DNA from: Zingiber officinale
Taxonomy: Eukaryota; Streptophyta; Magnoliopsida; Zingiberales; Zingiberaceae
Assembly (NCBI RefSeq): GCF_018446385.1
Contig: NC_056002.1
Span: 11,914,894-11,978,893, forward strand
Length of the DNA stretch: 64,000 nucleotides
Reading direction: 5' to 3'
Both the position numbers and the translations under genes were made by a program. The notes under the pieces were generated by a model. That model searched no databases, was not told the origin of the DNA, and saw nothing but the letters and a program-made list of their open reading frames with translations. This document shows, piece by piece, positions 36,412 to 49,528 of the stretch. Numbering within the stretch: the stretch's first letter is position 1; every line of letters begins with the position of its first letter.

Positions 36412-38068
36412 TGAGATGGCAAATGGAATCAGTTCCACCATAGTATTAGCATGAATCATGGAATCATACTTTAATTTGCATAATGTCATGGAATCTGTAT
36501 CAGTACTGTGTTGGATCAGTATGAATTGTGTGAATTCCCAAACTACTAGTTGATGACTTGATCTGATTAATGTATGTTTATATGCTTTGTTGCGTGTTTT
36601 TAATTGGCATATGGACTCAACTTTTTTATGTTTTTTAGTTTAGATTAATTCTTTTCAATCCAAATGTTAACTTTAATTCATCTTGTTGGATTGGATACGA
36701 TGCCTTAAAAGTCCGACTATGGCTGCTGATCACAGATAACACCTTATCAATCCCCAGTAAAGATTGTAGAAGATAATATACACGGCTCAACGCATTGGCT
36801 ATATTCTTGCCTCCAACTGAAGAGATAAAACGAATTTGTAGATTTTTTTTTTCGTGGATACAATTTGTAGCAAGAGATATGATTTAAACAAAACACAGTA
36901 ATGGGTGCTCTCTATGACCAATATCGTTACCATGTCCTAATTAGTGTCCACAAGATTGTAAACCTCCAACTTTAACATGAGGAAATATCAGAGCATTTGA
37001 AATTCAGCTCTCAATGCCTGCTTTTCTTTGCCTACGTAGTTGTACTTACCTAGGAACATTTAGGAATTAGTGGGCAGATGGATTTGGAACTTCCGACTTC
37101 TGATTTCATAGATGATCTCAATATATGTGCTAGAAGATAAATGACAATCTTCACAATAATTCTAATCTAACATTTTAAACCGATTAATTCTAGGATCAAT
37201 TTAGTTTCACTGAAGTTTTCTACTGGCAACTGTCAAAATTTATTTATGAGGAAAAATTCCATCAATTATACACATTGCATGTGGGTATGAAAATCCATGG
37301 ACATCAAGCCTACAACAAATACAATGTCTTTTACTATATCTACAGTATATGCAGTAAAAAGATGATTCACTCGTCCAGCGGCTCCGTCAATTTATTCCTA
37401 AGTTAATACGGAAAAGGTAAATCATGAATAACTACTAATCATTAGTACCAAAGTATGAAAATAGATTTACTCAGACACATTAAATTTTAATTCTATGATC
37501 TAATATGATAATATTTCGCATCTTAATCACCGTAACTATTCCAAGGGGAGACTATATCTACACTACGGATTCCATTGTTGGTGCTCGTTTAGAATTCATA
37601 TAGGCGAATATCCGACTGCATGTCCCAATATTGAACTTGTATTTGGTGAGGATATCTTAACAGGTAGTTTTCTCCTCTGTACGCCACCATAGTGTGCTAG
37701 TAATTCATGAGCAAGCTTCGAATTCATGCACAACCATTGGTAGAGAGCATCAAGGAAAAAACGTGTTATCCCATTTCTCCGTCTTTACTTTATATTTCAT
37801 GTATAATTTTCCTAGTGGTATAATCTTGTCTTCTCAATTCACTTATTATAAGTGAGTTCAAACATAGTTACTATCTCTATAGCTGGTTACTCCAATAAAT
37901 TTTGGGATTAATTTTTAGTTATGTAAAATATCTTATTGGATGTCTATCTCCCCATGTAAAGGGTCCATGCACTAACGACATGTTCCCGTAATTCCCTTCC
38001 AAAGAGTGGGGCTGTCTTGGAAGGGGGTGATGACTTCATATTTTTACTCCAATAAATGAGTTTGCATG
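36412..38068. other. Spacer downstream of RPB10, no gene seen
   Basis: AT-rich, no frame of interest on either strand. Confidence 0.5.
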
Positions 38069-38073
38069 CATGT

Positions 38074-39040
38074 TGATCCTGCCCGAAAGTTGAAGAGACG
38101 GATGTTGAGGACGTGACGCTCCTATTAACCTCCGACGGACTTCACTCCTATATGCAACACAAGCAGCGTTAGTGCCGAGTCAGGGAAGCGTCCCCCGACG
38201 ATGGTCCTCCGACACTCAAGTCAGTCTCCGGCGAAGCAAGAAGTAGTGAGAACTGTAGCACAACAGTAGAAATCACGAGAGAAGCATACCTCTGGCGATG
38301 CTTGGACCTCCCTTTATATAGATCTCTTGTAGCGTGTGTGCACGCTTCTTAAAGCGAGCACGCTTTCCCAAACTTTTCCTGAGAAGACATGTCAGTAAAG
38401 TGTCCCTGTCCTTGACACAGTACCTTAACGGGCCGAGCATATCTCTGAAGTGACAGTGGAAGCTTCCGCCGTACGATCCTCTGTCTGAGCATGCCGCCTG
38501 TCAGCGACACTAGCTCCCAAAAGGATGTCGAAGGATATCCCGCTGTGTCTGTTGCTTGGACGAATGGAATGACCACTCGGCTAGAATTTTGCTATCCCTG
38601 TGCTATCTGCTTGCACATCGAGGTGGATAGCCGCTCGGCTAAAAGTCCGTTGTCGCATCGAGTGGGAGAGTCGCTCGGCTGCAAGTCCATTGTCCCGTGC
38701 ATTCTGCAGTTGGTCAAGCGGGATAGCCGCTCGGTCGGAAATCCGCTGTCCTGATCTGTTGCTGGATCGAGCGAGAAGGCCACTCGATCGGAAGCTCATT
38801 GTCTGCATGCTCGACTGATGTGGAGTCTTCTGCTAGACCGAGCGGGGGAGCCGCTCGGTTCGACTTCTGCGCGTCACTTGAGCGTCGATTTGATTACTTC
38901 GTGTCGAAGACGGTAGGTCTGTTCTTAATCTCCGATCGGCGTGTGACTCGCCCGATCGACCAACACCGCCCACCCATTGACCATCTTGACTTTGACCTCC
39001 ACGCGACGACAGGGTGGGGCCCCACCTAATCACCGCATCA
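38074..39040 (-). mobile_element. 967-bp solo LTR with perfect target duplication
   Basis: Ends TGATCCTGCC and CCGCATCA (inverted TGAT/ATCA), flanked by a perfect 5-bp repeat CATGT at 38069-38073 and 39041-39045. A TATA box (TATATAAA) on the minus strand at 38313-38320 orients the LTR leftward. Upstream of it in that orientation lies a GC-rich repeat with hairpins (38560-38861). There is no internal retrotransposon sequence, so it is a recombined solo LTR. The family is not determined. GC content is much higher than the surroundings. Open frames inside on both strands are shadows of the repeat. Confidence 0.85.
38560..38861 (-). repeat. GC-rich hairpin repeat in the 967-bp solo LTR
   Basis: Five to six loose units of about 50-70 bp, each around a CGAGCGG...CCGCTCG pair. 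The best hairpins are ACCGAGCGG/CCGCTCGGT with a 5-nt loop (38836-38860) and GATCGAG/CTCGATC (38765-38789). Between these two, one C-G pair is replaced by T-A on both arms. The other units pair over only 4-5 bp. Confidence 0.6.
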
Positions 39041-39089
39041 CATGTGTTGTGTACTATAGCAATTTGGTTGTCTCTATGTCTTTATAGAC

Positions 39090-40430
39090 TAACACCAAAT
39101 TCTTCAATGGTCACGAGACACTATCCATAATGTGACTTAGGAAATACATCTTTAACTACAGTAAATGTGTTAGGATTTCAATCACTTATAATTGATATAC
39201 ATCTATCACTAACAACTTGAGTATGAAGTTCTATTAAGAACCATTCCAAAGTATCCATTGACTTTGTCAACACCAATTGCCATCATTAAAATCCTTGAAT
39301 ACTTTTCTATTAAGTGATAAGCATCTATACCAATAACTAGATGAAGGAATTCAATAAATGCATGCATACTCGATCCAAAAGCGCTACTGAACTTAAGTGA
39401 ACCAAGGTTTATATTATATGAGTCAACATAATCTTCATAGCAGTGCTTATACTTTGACTTGCAATGCCTTTTGGTAAGAAATTGTCACTCCAAATCTTGT
39501 TTGGATCTCTGTTATAATCATTCTTAACTTCTCATTAGTCATCACTTTCTCTTGGATCTCACTAACAAGAAGTCAAGAACTTGAGCAGTTTGTATCATCT
39601 CTTTCTTTTTTCAAAGATCTAAGCAAGTGTGCAGCTTATTACCCGAAATGTTTTTGGTCCTCCTCTAGCAACAATTCTCCAAGCAGAACCTTGCAAATAG
39701 ACTTTATTTTATAGCTTCTTTAATCTTAAAGCCTTTATATATATATTACATAATCCATTAATTTTTTTTCAACATTTGTCATCCTTGAACACCTAACCAA
39801 CTTTTGATGATTTGCACCTAATTTACTCCTCTTTGATGGGCACAATCAAAATGAGAGTGTCCTTTGCTATAAATGAAATTATCTTCTATTGGAGTAATAA
39901 AAAGATGATTTTGCTCACTCTAAGTTTTCTAGTATTGTCCATCCTATAGCAAGATACAGTAGATAAATCATAGAGGATATTTTGCTCTAACACAACGATC
40001 TTTTGCATGGGAAAGATCAGACATCAAACGAGTCATTTTACCTCTATTGAAAATTGTCCCTAAAATTTATTAGAGCAACCATGGATATGTAGGCTTGTGC
40101 CTACCATGGAGGCAAAGTGAATTATCTTCTATTGTAGCAATAGAAGATAATTATCTTCTAGCTCTCAGATTAGTGAGTCATTCGCACCATTGTCAGCATC
40201 AAATGCGTAGAAATTAGTGGTGTTAGAGTATTCATCTTCAACGTATCCAAAGACCATCTCTTCTTCATCGCCTAGTGTCGTATAGCAAAAATAATCTTCC
40301 TCTGCTTCCTCAGCTTATAGATCATAAACTTCCTCATCTACACGCTCATACGATAATTCATTTTCCTCTTGGCCTTCTGGAAGGCTTTTTGGATTTCTTG
40401 CTCTATCTAGATTGTCATGGTAAGAAAGAA
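39090..40430 (-). pseudogene. MULE transposase remnant
   Basis: On the minus strand an acidic segment (ENELSYERVDEEVYDL, then EEAEEDYFCYTTLGDEEE; 40400-40150) precedes fragments such as MTNEKLRMIITEIQTRFGV near 39540 and WILWNG, all with frequent stops. Composition and order resemble an ancient MULE transposase N-terminus and DNA-binding region. The similarity is weak. Confidence 0.4.
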
Positions 40431-41567
<1,137 letters not shown>

Positions 41568-43172
41568 CTACAAAATAGTCATTATATTTTTCATTGTAGG
41601 ACGTTGAATTATAATGATAGAATGCTTTCGTGTAGGTGCCATGACTAGTAAATAATAACGAGCACGATTAGTATTCATTACTATAAAAATATACTTAACT
41701 TCATGATCAACGTATTTGTTTTGATTATTTAGTATGAAATTATTTTCCATAAGTGTTCATATGATGATTGCAAAATTATAGATATATTCATAATTTAGTG
41801 CATTAATATCATAAACATAATATAAGTTATCATATGAAGGAAAAATCTTACCCTGAATCAGATTGAGCAATAAATGGATTGTTAATATTCCCTACTAGAC
41901 GAGGATGTTTCTCCAAAGAGTATTGAAATGTATACGTTGATTACTTCTCCGTCATAAGCATGCCTAAGATACATGTAACGAAGACTTTTCTTGTTAGTGT
42001 GTGGTACCCTTCCTCCCATACAAAGTCAGAAATAAGGTTATCTCAACTTTGTAAGTGCTGATATTAGGTAGGCCATAGTTGCATCTCGTTTATTCTTTTT
42101 TGCTTTCTTTAATTTTACCTTTAAGATACTGCCAATAAGAACATCTCAGTATATTTAATACTCACAAAAGAAACATATATCAATAGGGTTGTAATTAATA
42201 TTTATGAATTACTACATAATTAATCTCCCTTTCTTGTATTTCTCCGCCCTCCTCTTCTTTTTCAATCTTGTTGGTGGCTAATACAAATTGAACATTCAGC
42301 TGCCTCCTATGAGTCTGTATTGATTTGTGTAGTGGACCGTTGTGGTTGACTCAACTTGAGTGGCGAGGGGGTCCCAAACAAATGGAATTCCTCGGAAGTT
42401 AGAGAATATCAACAATAATTTTAAAAATCAATAACAATAGATACTCAATTAACAAACCTTTAAATAGATAATTGGATTTATAGCATTATTACAAATACAC
42501 CTTATGTTTACCTAGAGAGGCTAGAGTCCTTCTTGCGTAGACCTTACTTTATTAATATAAGATCATGCAAGTAGACTTCCACTTGCTTATTCTCAGTCCT
42601 GTGATATTGCTTGGCCATTGAATACGGGCATACTCAGGAAACCAAGCCTATGCATGCCATCAATAAATTATTAGATGTTATTAGCTATTTATGCAAATAA
42701 ATAACTATATATATTCAAGATTTACAATAAGTAGACCAACAAATCCCTTTATATAAGGTAGGGTGGCGATACGATTATGCATCTTTGCGGCAAACACTTC
42801 TCCAAATATCTAGAGTTGACGTGTCATAAAATTATATATTTCTTCAACCCAATTATAATTTCCTAGGTTGTCGACAATCGATAATATGTCTATAATTCCT
42901 ATCAGTAGATTATAAGTAGAAAATGCAAATAAAACAAAAGAAAACATATATAAAATATAAAACTTACAAACGACCTAATATCCTCATCTGATTCGACAGA
43001 GAAAATATTTCTTTATTAAGTGTTCCAATCTTGATCGATTTAGCTCTTTCCATGCAAAATATCTTTCATACAATTTTTCAAAAGTAACATTGGAACACAT
43101 CTCTACATGCATATCTCTATCTGGGATTCCAAGTAATAGTGTCACATCTTTGGTTGTCAAGGTCACACCCAC
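41568..43172 (-). pseudogene. Plant-mobile-domain / Ulp1-protease-like remnants
   Basis: On the minus strand 43172-42984 reads GVTLTTKDVTLLLGIPDRDM...YERYFAWKEL, similar to the plant mobile domain that often precedes Ulp1-type C48 peptidase domains in transposon-borne genes. Further along, 41750-41568 reads VKYIFIVMNTNRARYYLLVM, like the Ulp1 segment before the catalytic His, but with the His position apparently changed (ARYY). The stretch between them has stops throughout. The MULE transposase remnant lies downstream in the same orientation, as in MULEs that carry Ulp1 genes. Both calls rest on short matches. Confidence 0.4.
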
Positions 43173-44209
43173 ATTGCAAAATTTTAAAATTTTACTTTGT
43201 AAATCCCAATTCTCACCAGTAATACCCTAAGTGGAATTTTTGTTATGCTAAGGAATGACAAAGGAGCTACTGCTTATAATGATAATGTATTTTTCATACA
43301 TATTCACTCCTAAATGCCTCTTTTCCTTGTCCCTTACCCTTTAGGGAAGTATGACGAAACAATTCTATAAAATGACCTAATTTACTCATCCAATATAACT
43401 TCTGCTTCATATGTGATAAATTATTCTTTCGCCATTTTAGAGATGTAGATCTTTGTATTTTCTACAGTATACAATTAAAACATTCAAACTTTGTAAATAA
43501 TCAATCAAATAATATGGTATTTTGTCAAACTAAGTTAAAGTATTTAAAAGACCAGTACCACTATATTAGCCAATTCTTCAATGGTAAATGGTAAGAAGTA
43601 TGACACAAAAGTCAAAATAAATTTTACTTTTTAGCCAGTTCATCGCGATATAATTAACTAACTTAAATACAATCTACATATGACAACTAGTAGTCCTACT
43701 AATATATTGTACAGATCGAATTATTTGTAAATATTATTTGAAGTTGCTGATGATACTGAGCTCAATGACCTAGTTCATTGTGTATTTTTTTAACAAGCTC
43801 AATGACCTATATATGATATAGCTTAAGTCATTTTAATCACATATCTTTTATGAAATTAAGTTAAACTTAGTATACATATTTCGATAATACCGATAACAGT
43901 AAGTCAATAAGTAATATGTAAATATATAATTTGATTGTGCTATTATATTACAAATGATTAAAGACACACTCCACTTGTATAGCCCAATGTTCATAAAAAT
44001 CATATTTTAAGCATAATATGGTCGGTTCGGTTTACTAAATTTTTTGGGAAGCTAAAATCGTAAACCGAACCGAATAACCAAATTTCAAAAATTTAAATTG
44101 AAATTGACTGAAACACTAAAAAAATCAAACAAAAAAAATTGAAATTTTCAATTCGGTCAGTTTTTTCGATTTTAATCAAATTATGCCCACCCCTACTACC
44201 ACCTCTATT
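43173..44209. other. AT-rich spacer, no gene seen
   Basis: No frame or structure that I can support. Confidence 0.5.
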
Positions 44210-44647
44210 TTAGGGCAGCACAGCCCAAACTCTCCGGCTTCAACGTCGGTAAAATTTTTTTCCTTATCTTTTATTATTGTCTAAGGACATTTTCCAAACT
44301 CCAAGGGTCATTTAGTTTTCTGGATTTTAGGCTACCATATTTTTATTTTTACATCTTTCTTAATATTATATATGAGCTTATAAACTCACATGGCAAAAAC
44401 TACAAACAATCTCACAACCGAAATCCAACGACCCTAAATATTTACCTATTTATTTCAGCCCTAAATTATTCATCAATGTCTTTCATACATAAACACTAAA
44501 AATCTTATTCTTTTTTTTTTTAAAAAAATTAAGTCATTAAATTCATGATCAACTTCTAAAATTGTTTTTGATTTTAGAGCTTTAAAAAAAAATAAAAATA
44601 TAAAAAAAAAGGATAATAAAAAATTAAATAATGAAACTCATGATGAA

Positions 44648-44826
44648 ATAAAAAGAATAAATTAAGAGACGGCCATGAGTTTAATAATATTTTTTAAAAA
44701 TTAAATATAAAAAAAATTATTAATCTTCTTTTGTATTTTTAAAATTTTTTAATAAAGTTCTGAAATAAAAAGTAAAAAAAATATGAATAAATTAAGAGAC
44801 GGCCATGAGTTTAATAATATTTTTTT
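44648..44826. repeat. 40-bp direct repeat inside copy A
   Basis: AATTAAGAGACGGCCATGAG followed by TTTAATAATATTTTT occurs at about 44658 and again at about 44787, in sequence that copy B lacks. Confidence 0.85.
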
Positions 44827-46242
44827 AAAATGAATTTTTAATGTCGTATCAAACTTCATGTAATAGTTTAGTTTAGTTTGGTATAATTTTTTACTTTAAT
44901 TTAAGGCTGAAATTAGCATGGTGAGTATTTTAGGAATTAAGTGTACTTTTGGTAAAAACCAAAGTATAGTGCACCCTTTGTGAAATTAATAAAAAAAATG
45001 CGCCTTTCGGTAAAATGACAAAAAAAAAAAATAAAATAAAAAAACTAAAGAACTTTATAATTTTTATTTTTTTTAAAATTTGATTGATAATGCAGGTTGA
45101 TTTAACGTTGAAGATAGATGAATTGAATTGGACAATCATGGACGAATTTAGAAATTTAAGAACCATTTAGGCATTGTGTAATTAAATTTTTCATAAATTT
45201 TAAGATGTTATTACTTATTTATTTTATTTATTTACTTTCAGGAACTTTATGTTGCGAAAGATGTTGCAAAAGATGTTGCGAAAGATATTACATTGCACAT
45301 TGCAATCAGTGGTGCGATCATTAATTTTTTAGAAGTTTTTTCATTACCCTTTTTATTATCGGTTATTTTTTTTATATATTTTTACTTGCGCATTATCGGG
45401 TGTTAACACCGCAGTTATTCTAGATTTGTTAGGGTCATTTTTTTTTAAGTTTCATCTCTGTTTTTAGTCTATGATGTCGATCTTAGAATAGAGTTTTCAT
45501 AGGAGGATACATATCATTGAAAAAATATGCACTTACATCTAAAAATGAAAATGATCCAACTATTTTATCATTTTAAAGAACTTTTACTTGTTTCCATTCC
45601 TATAAATCAAATATTTGAAGGAAAATGATCTATCTATTTGGTTCCATGAACCAAATTAAGGAAAGCATATTTCTACTTCATTCCTCATGAAGTCATTCCC
45701 TAGGAGTAACTGTTCTATCCTCTATAAATTCATTCTATGAACCAAACATAAATCTCTAGTATTATAGGGTTCCACCGATGGAGATAGAGGATACCACCCC
45801 TTATTCAACGTAAAAATCGTTCCTCCATGATTGAATTCCTGGATCCGTCACTGAATTGATAAGGCTTTAATTCATGTTGCACAAGTCCTAGATCAGTTCC
45901 CACTTCTTGTTGCTCTTTTTTGGGTGTATCACTTTCTTCTTCTAAGCAACTGATTTTTTCTCTTAACTAAATCTTTCCTTTCCTAGGTGTAAACATTCTT
46001 TTCAGGGAAGCAAGATTTAGTGAATCTCACAATATTAAAGTGCCAATAGTGAAAAATGTTTGTGCATTTGAATTTCCTTAAAACAATTTTTACAGTGATC
46101 TTGTACCTCTATTTTGGTTTTATATATCGTTCCTTCCCGTTATTTAATTCTCAGAAAATTTCTGTGCCATCATACATTGATTTAACGTGATCTCTACATC
46201 TGGGGTCTTTTAATCTTTTATCGATTCTTGCTAGATGTATGC

Positions 46243-46527
46243 TGATAAGAAAAAAAAATAGACGAGTCGAGGACACAAGGAGGATAAAAATTAAGGTTTT
46301 CACACTAATTCATTGATCATCACATATCCTATTTATAGGCTAATACATCACATATTAAAAAAAACTCACTAACTCCACTAACACCACAACATTAACCACT
46401 ATCCTCCACCACTAACTCAACTTGCCGACTCATTGACCCACTAACACCGCATTACATCCATTACCCTATTATTTCTCTCCACTAACTCAATTAAAACATG
46501 CCCACTAACACACTAATTTTATCAACA
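46243..46527 (-). repeat. 3' LTR of the copia element
   Basis: Matches the LTR at 49242-49528 with roughly 13 substitutions; TG...CA ends; polypurine tract on its inner side. Confidence 0.93.
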
Positions 46528-46592
46528 ATCCCTCCCTTAAACTGATATTCCAAATGTAATAATCAGTTTAAAAAGAGTCAAACTTTTAAACT

Positions 46593-49205
46593 TCATGTAG
46601 AAACACCAAGTAGCTTCTTGAGCTTTTGAAATGTAGCAAATTTGAGAGGCTTGGTTAGTATATCAGCAATTTGATCCTCGCTTCTGCAGTAAACAAGATT
46701 AATAACTTCATCATTTGTGAGATTTCTCAGGAAATGATACCTCACATCTATGTGTTTACTTCGACCATGTAGCACTAGATTTTTAGAAAATTTCATTGTC
46801 GAACTGTTGTCACAATAAACCTGAATAGGTCTATCCTCTTTGAAATATAATTTTGTAAGAATCTTCTTTAGCAAAATAGCTTGATAAGCACAAGATATTG
46901 CAGCAACAAACTGAGCTTCCGTGGATGATAATGTAACGATTGATTATTTTTTTGAAAACCATGAAATAGCTCCTGTACCCAACATGAAAATATACCCAGC
47001 TGTACTTTTTCGATCATCTAGATCTCCTGCATAATCACTGTCTGTAAAACCAAATAAATCTGATTTTTCTCCCTTTTTATAAAACAATCAAAACTCTTTA
47101 GTACCTTGCAAGTACCAAAAATTCTCTTTGCAGCTAAGAGATGCATTTCTGTAGCACAATCCATGTATCTACTAATCATACTTACAACATACATAATATC
47201 AGGTCTCATTGCTATCAGATACATTAAACTCCCCACTATCTATTTATAAAGTGTGGCATCACTCTTCTTTCCTCCAATATCTTTATGTAACTTCACTCTA
47301 AACTCAGAAGGAGTATTTACAGGATTGCAATCTTTCATTTGAAACTTGTCTAGAATTTCTTGCACATATATTCTTTGAGAAATAAAAATTCCAACAGAAG
47401 CTTGCATCACTTCAATACCAAGGAAATAATGCATCATACCAAGATCAGACATTTCAAATTCTTTCATCATAGATTTTTTAAATTTTCCAAATATAGAGGT
47501 ACTATTTCTAGTGTAGATTAAGTCATCTACATATAAACAAACTATCAATATTTTTCCTCCATCATCAATCTTAATAAAAAGAGTATGTTCATAAGAGTAT
47601 TTTTGAAAATCTTCTTTCAGAAAATATGTTTCTATACGATTATACCAAGCCCGTGGGGCTTGTTTTAATCCATATAGAACTTTCCCTAATCTATAAACTT
47701 TATGCTCATTACCAAATTTCACATAATCCGGAGGTTGATCGATAAATACCTCTTCTTTCAAATTTCCATGGAGGAGTGTTGATTTTACATCCAATTGAAA
47801 GATAGGCCATGAATTTTGTGCCGCCATCTCTATCACCACTCTGATTGTATCATGCCTTGCTACAGGAGCAAAAACTTCTTTATAATCAACACCAAACTCT
47901 TGCTTATAGCCCTTCACCACCAAGTGTGCTTTGTACTTGTTAATCTCACCATGTTCATTTAGCTTTGTCTTGTAAACCCACTTTACACCAATTGTCTTTT
48001 GTCCTTTAGGAAGATCACATAACTCCCATGTATTATTTTTTTTAATTGTTGTAATTTCATCATCCATAATTTTTCTCCATTTTAATTCTTTAACAGCCAC
48101 TTCAAAGATAGTAGGGTCACAATATGAAAACAAAGCAAAATGTGTAAGAGGATCATCACCTTCATAAATTCCAGTCACCTCATAATCAGACATCCATGTT
48201 GATCTTCTTCGAACACGTTGTGGACTTTGTGATTCTACTTCAACCGAACTTTGATCTGCTGTAGAAATATTTTGAGAGACTTCCTTATGTGGCTCATCCT
48301 CCATAGGCTGTTGTATTTTCTCATCATCATCAAAATCAACAGGGATAATTTTTTAACGCCATTTTGATTCCATGGCCAAGTGTCTTTTTCATCGAAAACA
48401 ACATCATGACTTATGATGATTTTCTTAGTGCAGGGATTATATAATCTATAAGCTTTTGATGTATTACTTATATCAAGAAAAATGCATTTTTCACCTTTGC
48501 TGTCTAGCTTCTTTCTCCTTTCATCTGGAATATGAGCATAAGCAATACACCCAAAAATTCGAAAATGATCAACAGTTGATTTTTTTCCACTCCAGGCTTC
48601 ATCCGGTGTCATGTTTTGAACAGATAATGTAGAACTTCTATTTAATATATGGATGTTCCAATTAACTGCTTCTGGCCAAAAACTTTTAGGAATACCACTT
48701 GTCATCAGAAAACTTCGCACCATATTTATAATAGTGTGGTTCTTCCTTTCACATACTCCATTCCGTTGAGGTGAATAAGTTGTTGTAAGTTGCCTCTTGA
48801 TTCCATGATTCTTACAAAAATTTGTAAATTCATGTGAGTTATATTCTCCACCACGATCTGTACGCAAAACTTTAATAGAGTTGTCGATTTCTTTCTCGAC
48901 AAGTACTTTATAATTTTTGAAAACTGTAAAGGCTTTGGATTTTTCTTACAACAAATAAATCCATATTTTGCGGCTATAATCATCAATAAAGGTAATTATA
49001 TATCTTTTACCTCCATTAGAATGCGGTGTTATTGGTCCGTAAATATCTGAATGAACGAGCTTCAACACCTTCTATCGATTCTGCTACTCCAGAAATTATG
49101 ATCGTCCAATATTCTTTGGATCTTAAAAAATTCTCCATGAGTATGCTCCAATGGTCATAGTGACCATAAAATCGAGGAATGACAGGTTGTACAAAACTTT
49201 CAGAA
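46593..49205 (-). pseudogene. Copia gag-start/integrase/RT/RNase H polyprotein, deleted and interrupted
   Basis: Order on the minus strand: gag N-terminus (49205-49075), integrase catalytic region (HSDIYGPITPHSNGGKRYI, then DDYSRKIW and RTDRGGEY, SPQRNGVCERKN; 49070-48300), reverse transcriptase (VKWVYKTKL, VKGYKQEFGVDY, QLDVKSTLLHG, catalytic YVDDLIYT; 48304-47240) and RNase H ([12 protein letters not shown], then VYCDNSSTMKFS, RSKHIDVRYH and ADILTKPL; 47236-46593). A stop lies in the integrase after WIYLL, frameshifts separate the integrase, RT and RNase H pieces, and gag C-terminus and protease are gone. It cannot make a full polyprotein and could move only with help. Confidence 0.9.
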
Positions 49206-49241
49206 GATATAACTTTCTTCGAAACCTCGCTCTGATATCAC

Positions 49242-49528
49242 TGATAAGAAAAAAAAAATAGACGAGTTGAGGACACAAGGAGGATAAAAAATAAGTTTTT
49301 CACACTAATTCATTGATTATTACATATACTATTTATAGGCTAATACATCACATATTAAAAAAAAAACCACTAACTCCACTAACACCACAACATTAACCAC
49401 TATCCTCTACCACTAACTCAACTTGCCAACTCATTGACCCACTAACACCACATTACATCCATTACCCTATTATTTCTCTCCACCAACTCAATTAAAACAT
49501 GTCCACTAACACACTAGTTTTATCAACA
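49242..49528 (-). repeat. 5' LTR of the copia element
   Basis: Next to the Met-tRNA type primer binding site; ends TG...CA; followed by the TATGC target repeat. Confidence 0.93.

Larger units (their letters stand above)
46243..49528 (-). mobile_element. Ty1/copia retrotransposon with internal deletion
   Basis: LTRs of 285 and 287 bp (46243-46527, 49242-49528; TGATAAG...TCAACA, about 95% identical) are flanked by a perfect 5-bp repeat TATGC (46238-46242, 49529-49533). Coding is on the minus strand. The primer binding site next to the 5' LTR is TGATATCAGAGC (49229-49240), complementary to initiator Met-tRNA apart from one base. The polypurine tract AAGGGAGGGATTGT abuts the 3' LTR. The insert is only 2.7 kb: gag starts (SFVQPVIPRFYGHYDHW) but jumps near 49073 to integrase (LVHSDIYGPITPHSNGGKRY), so most of gag and the protease are deleted. 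It is inserted in copy A. Confidence 0.93.

Noticed and set aside
38491-39033. Overlapping frames on both strands in the solo LTR
   Set aside because: GC-rich repeat shadows inside an LTR with clear ends and target duplication.
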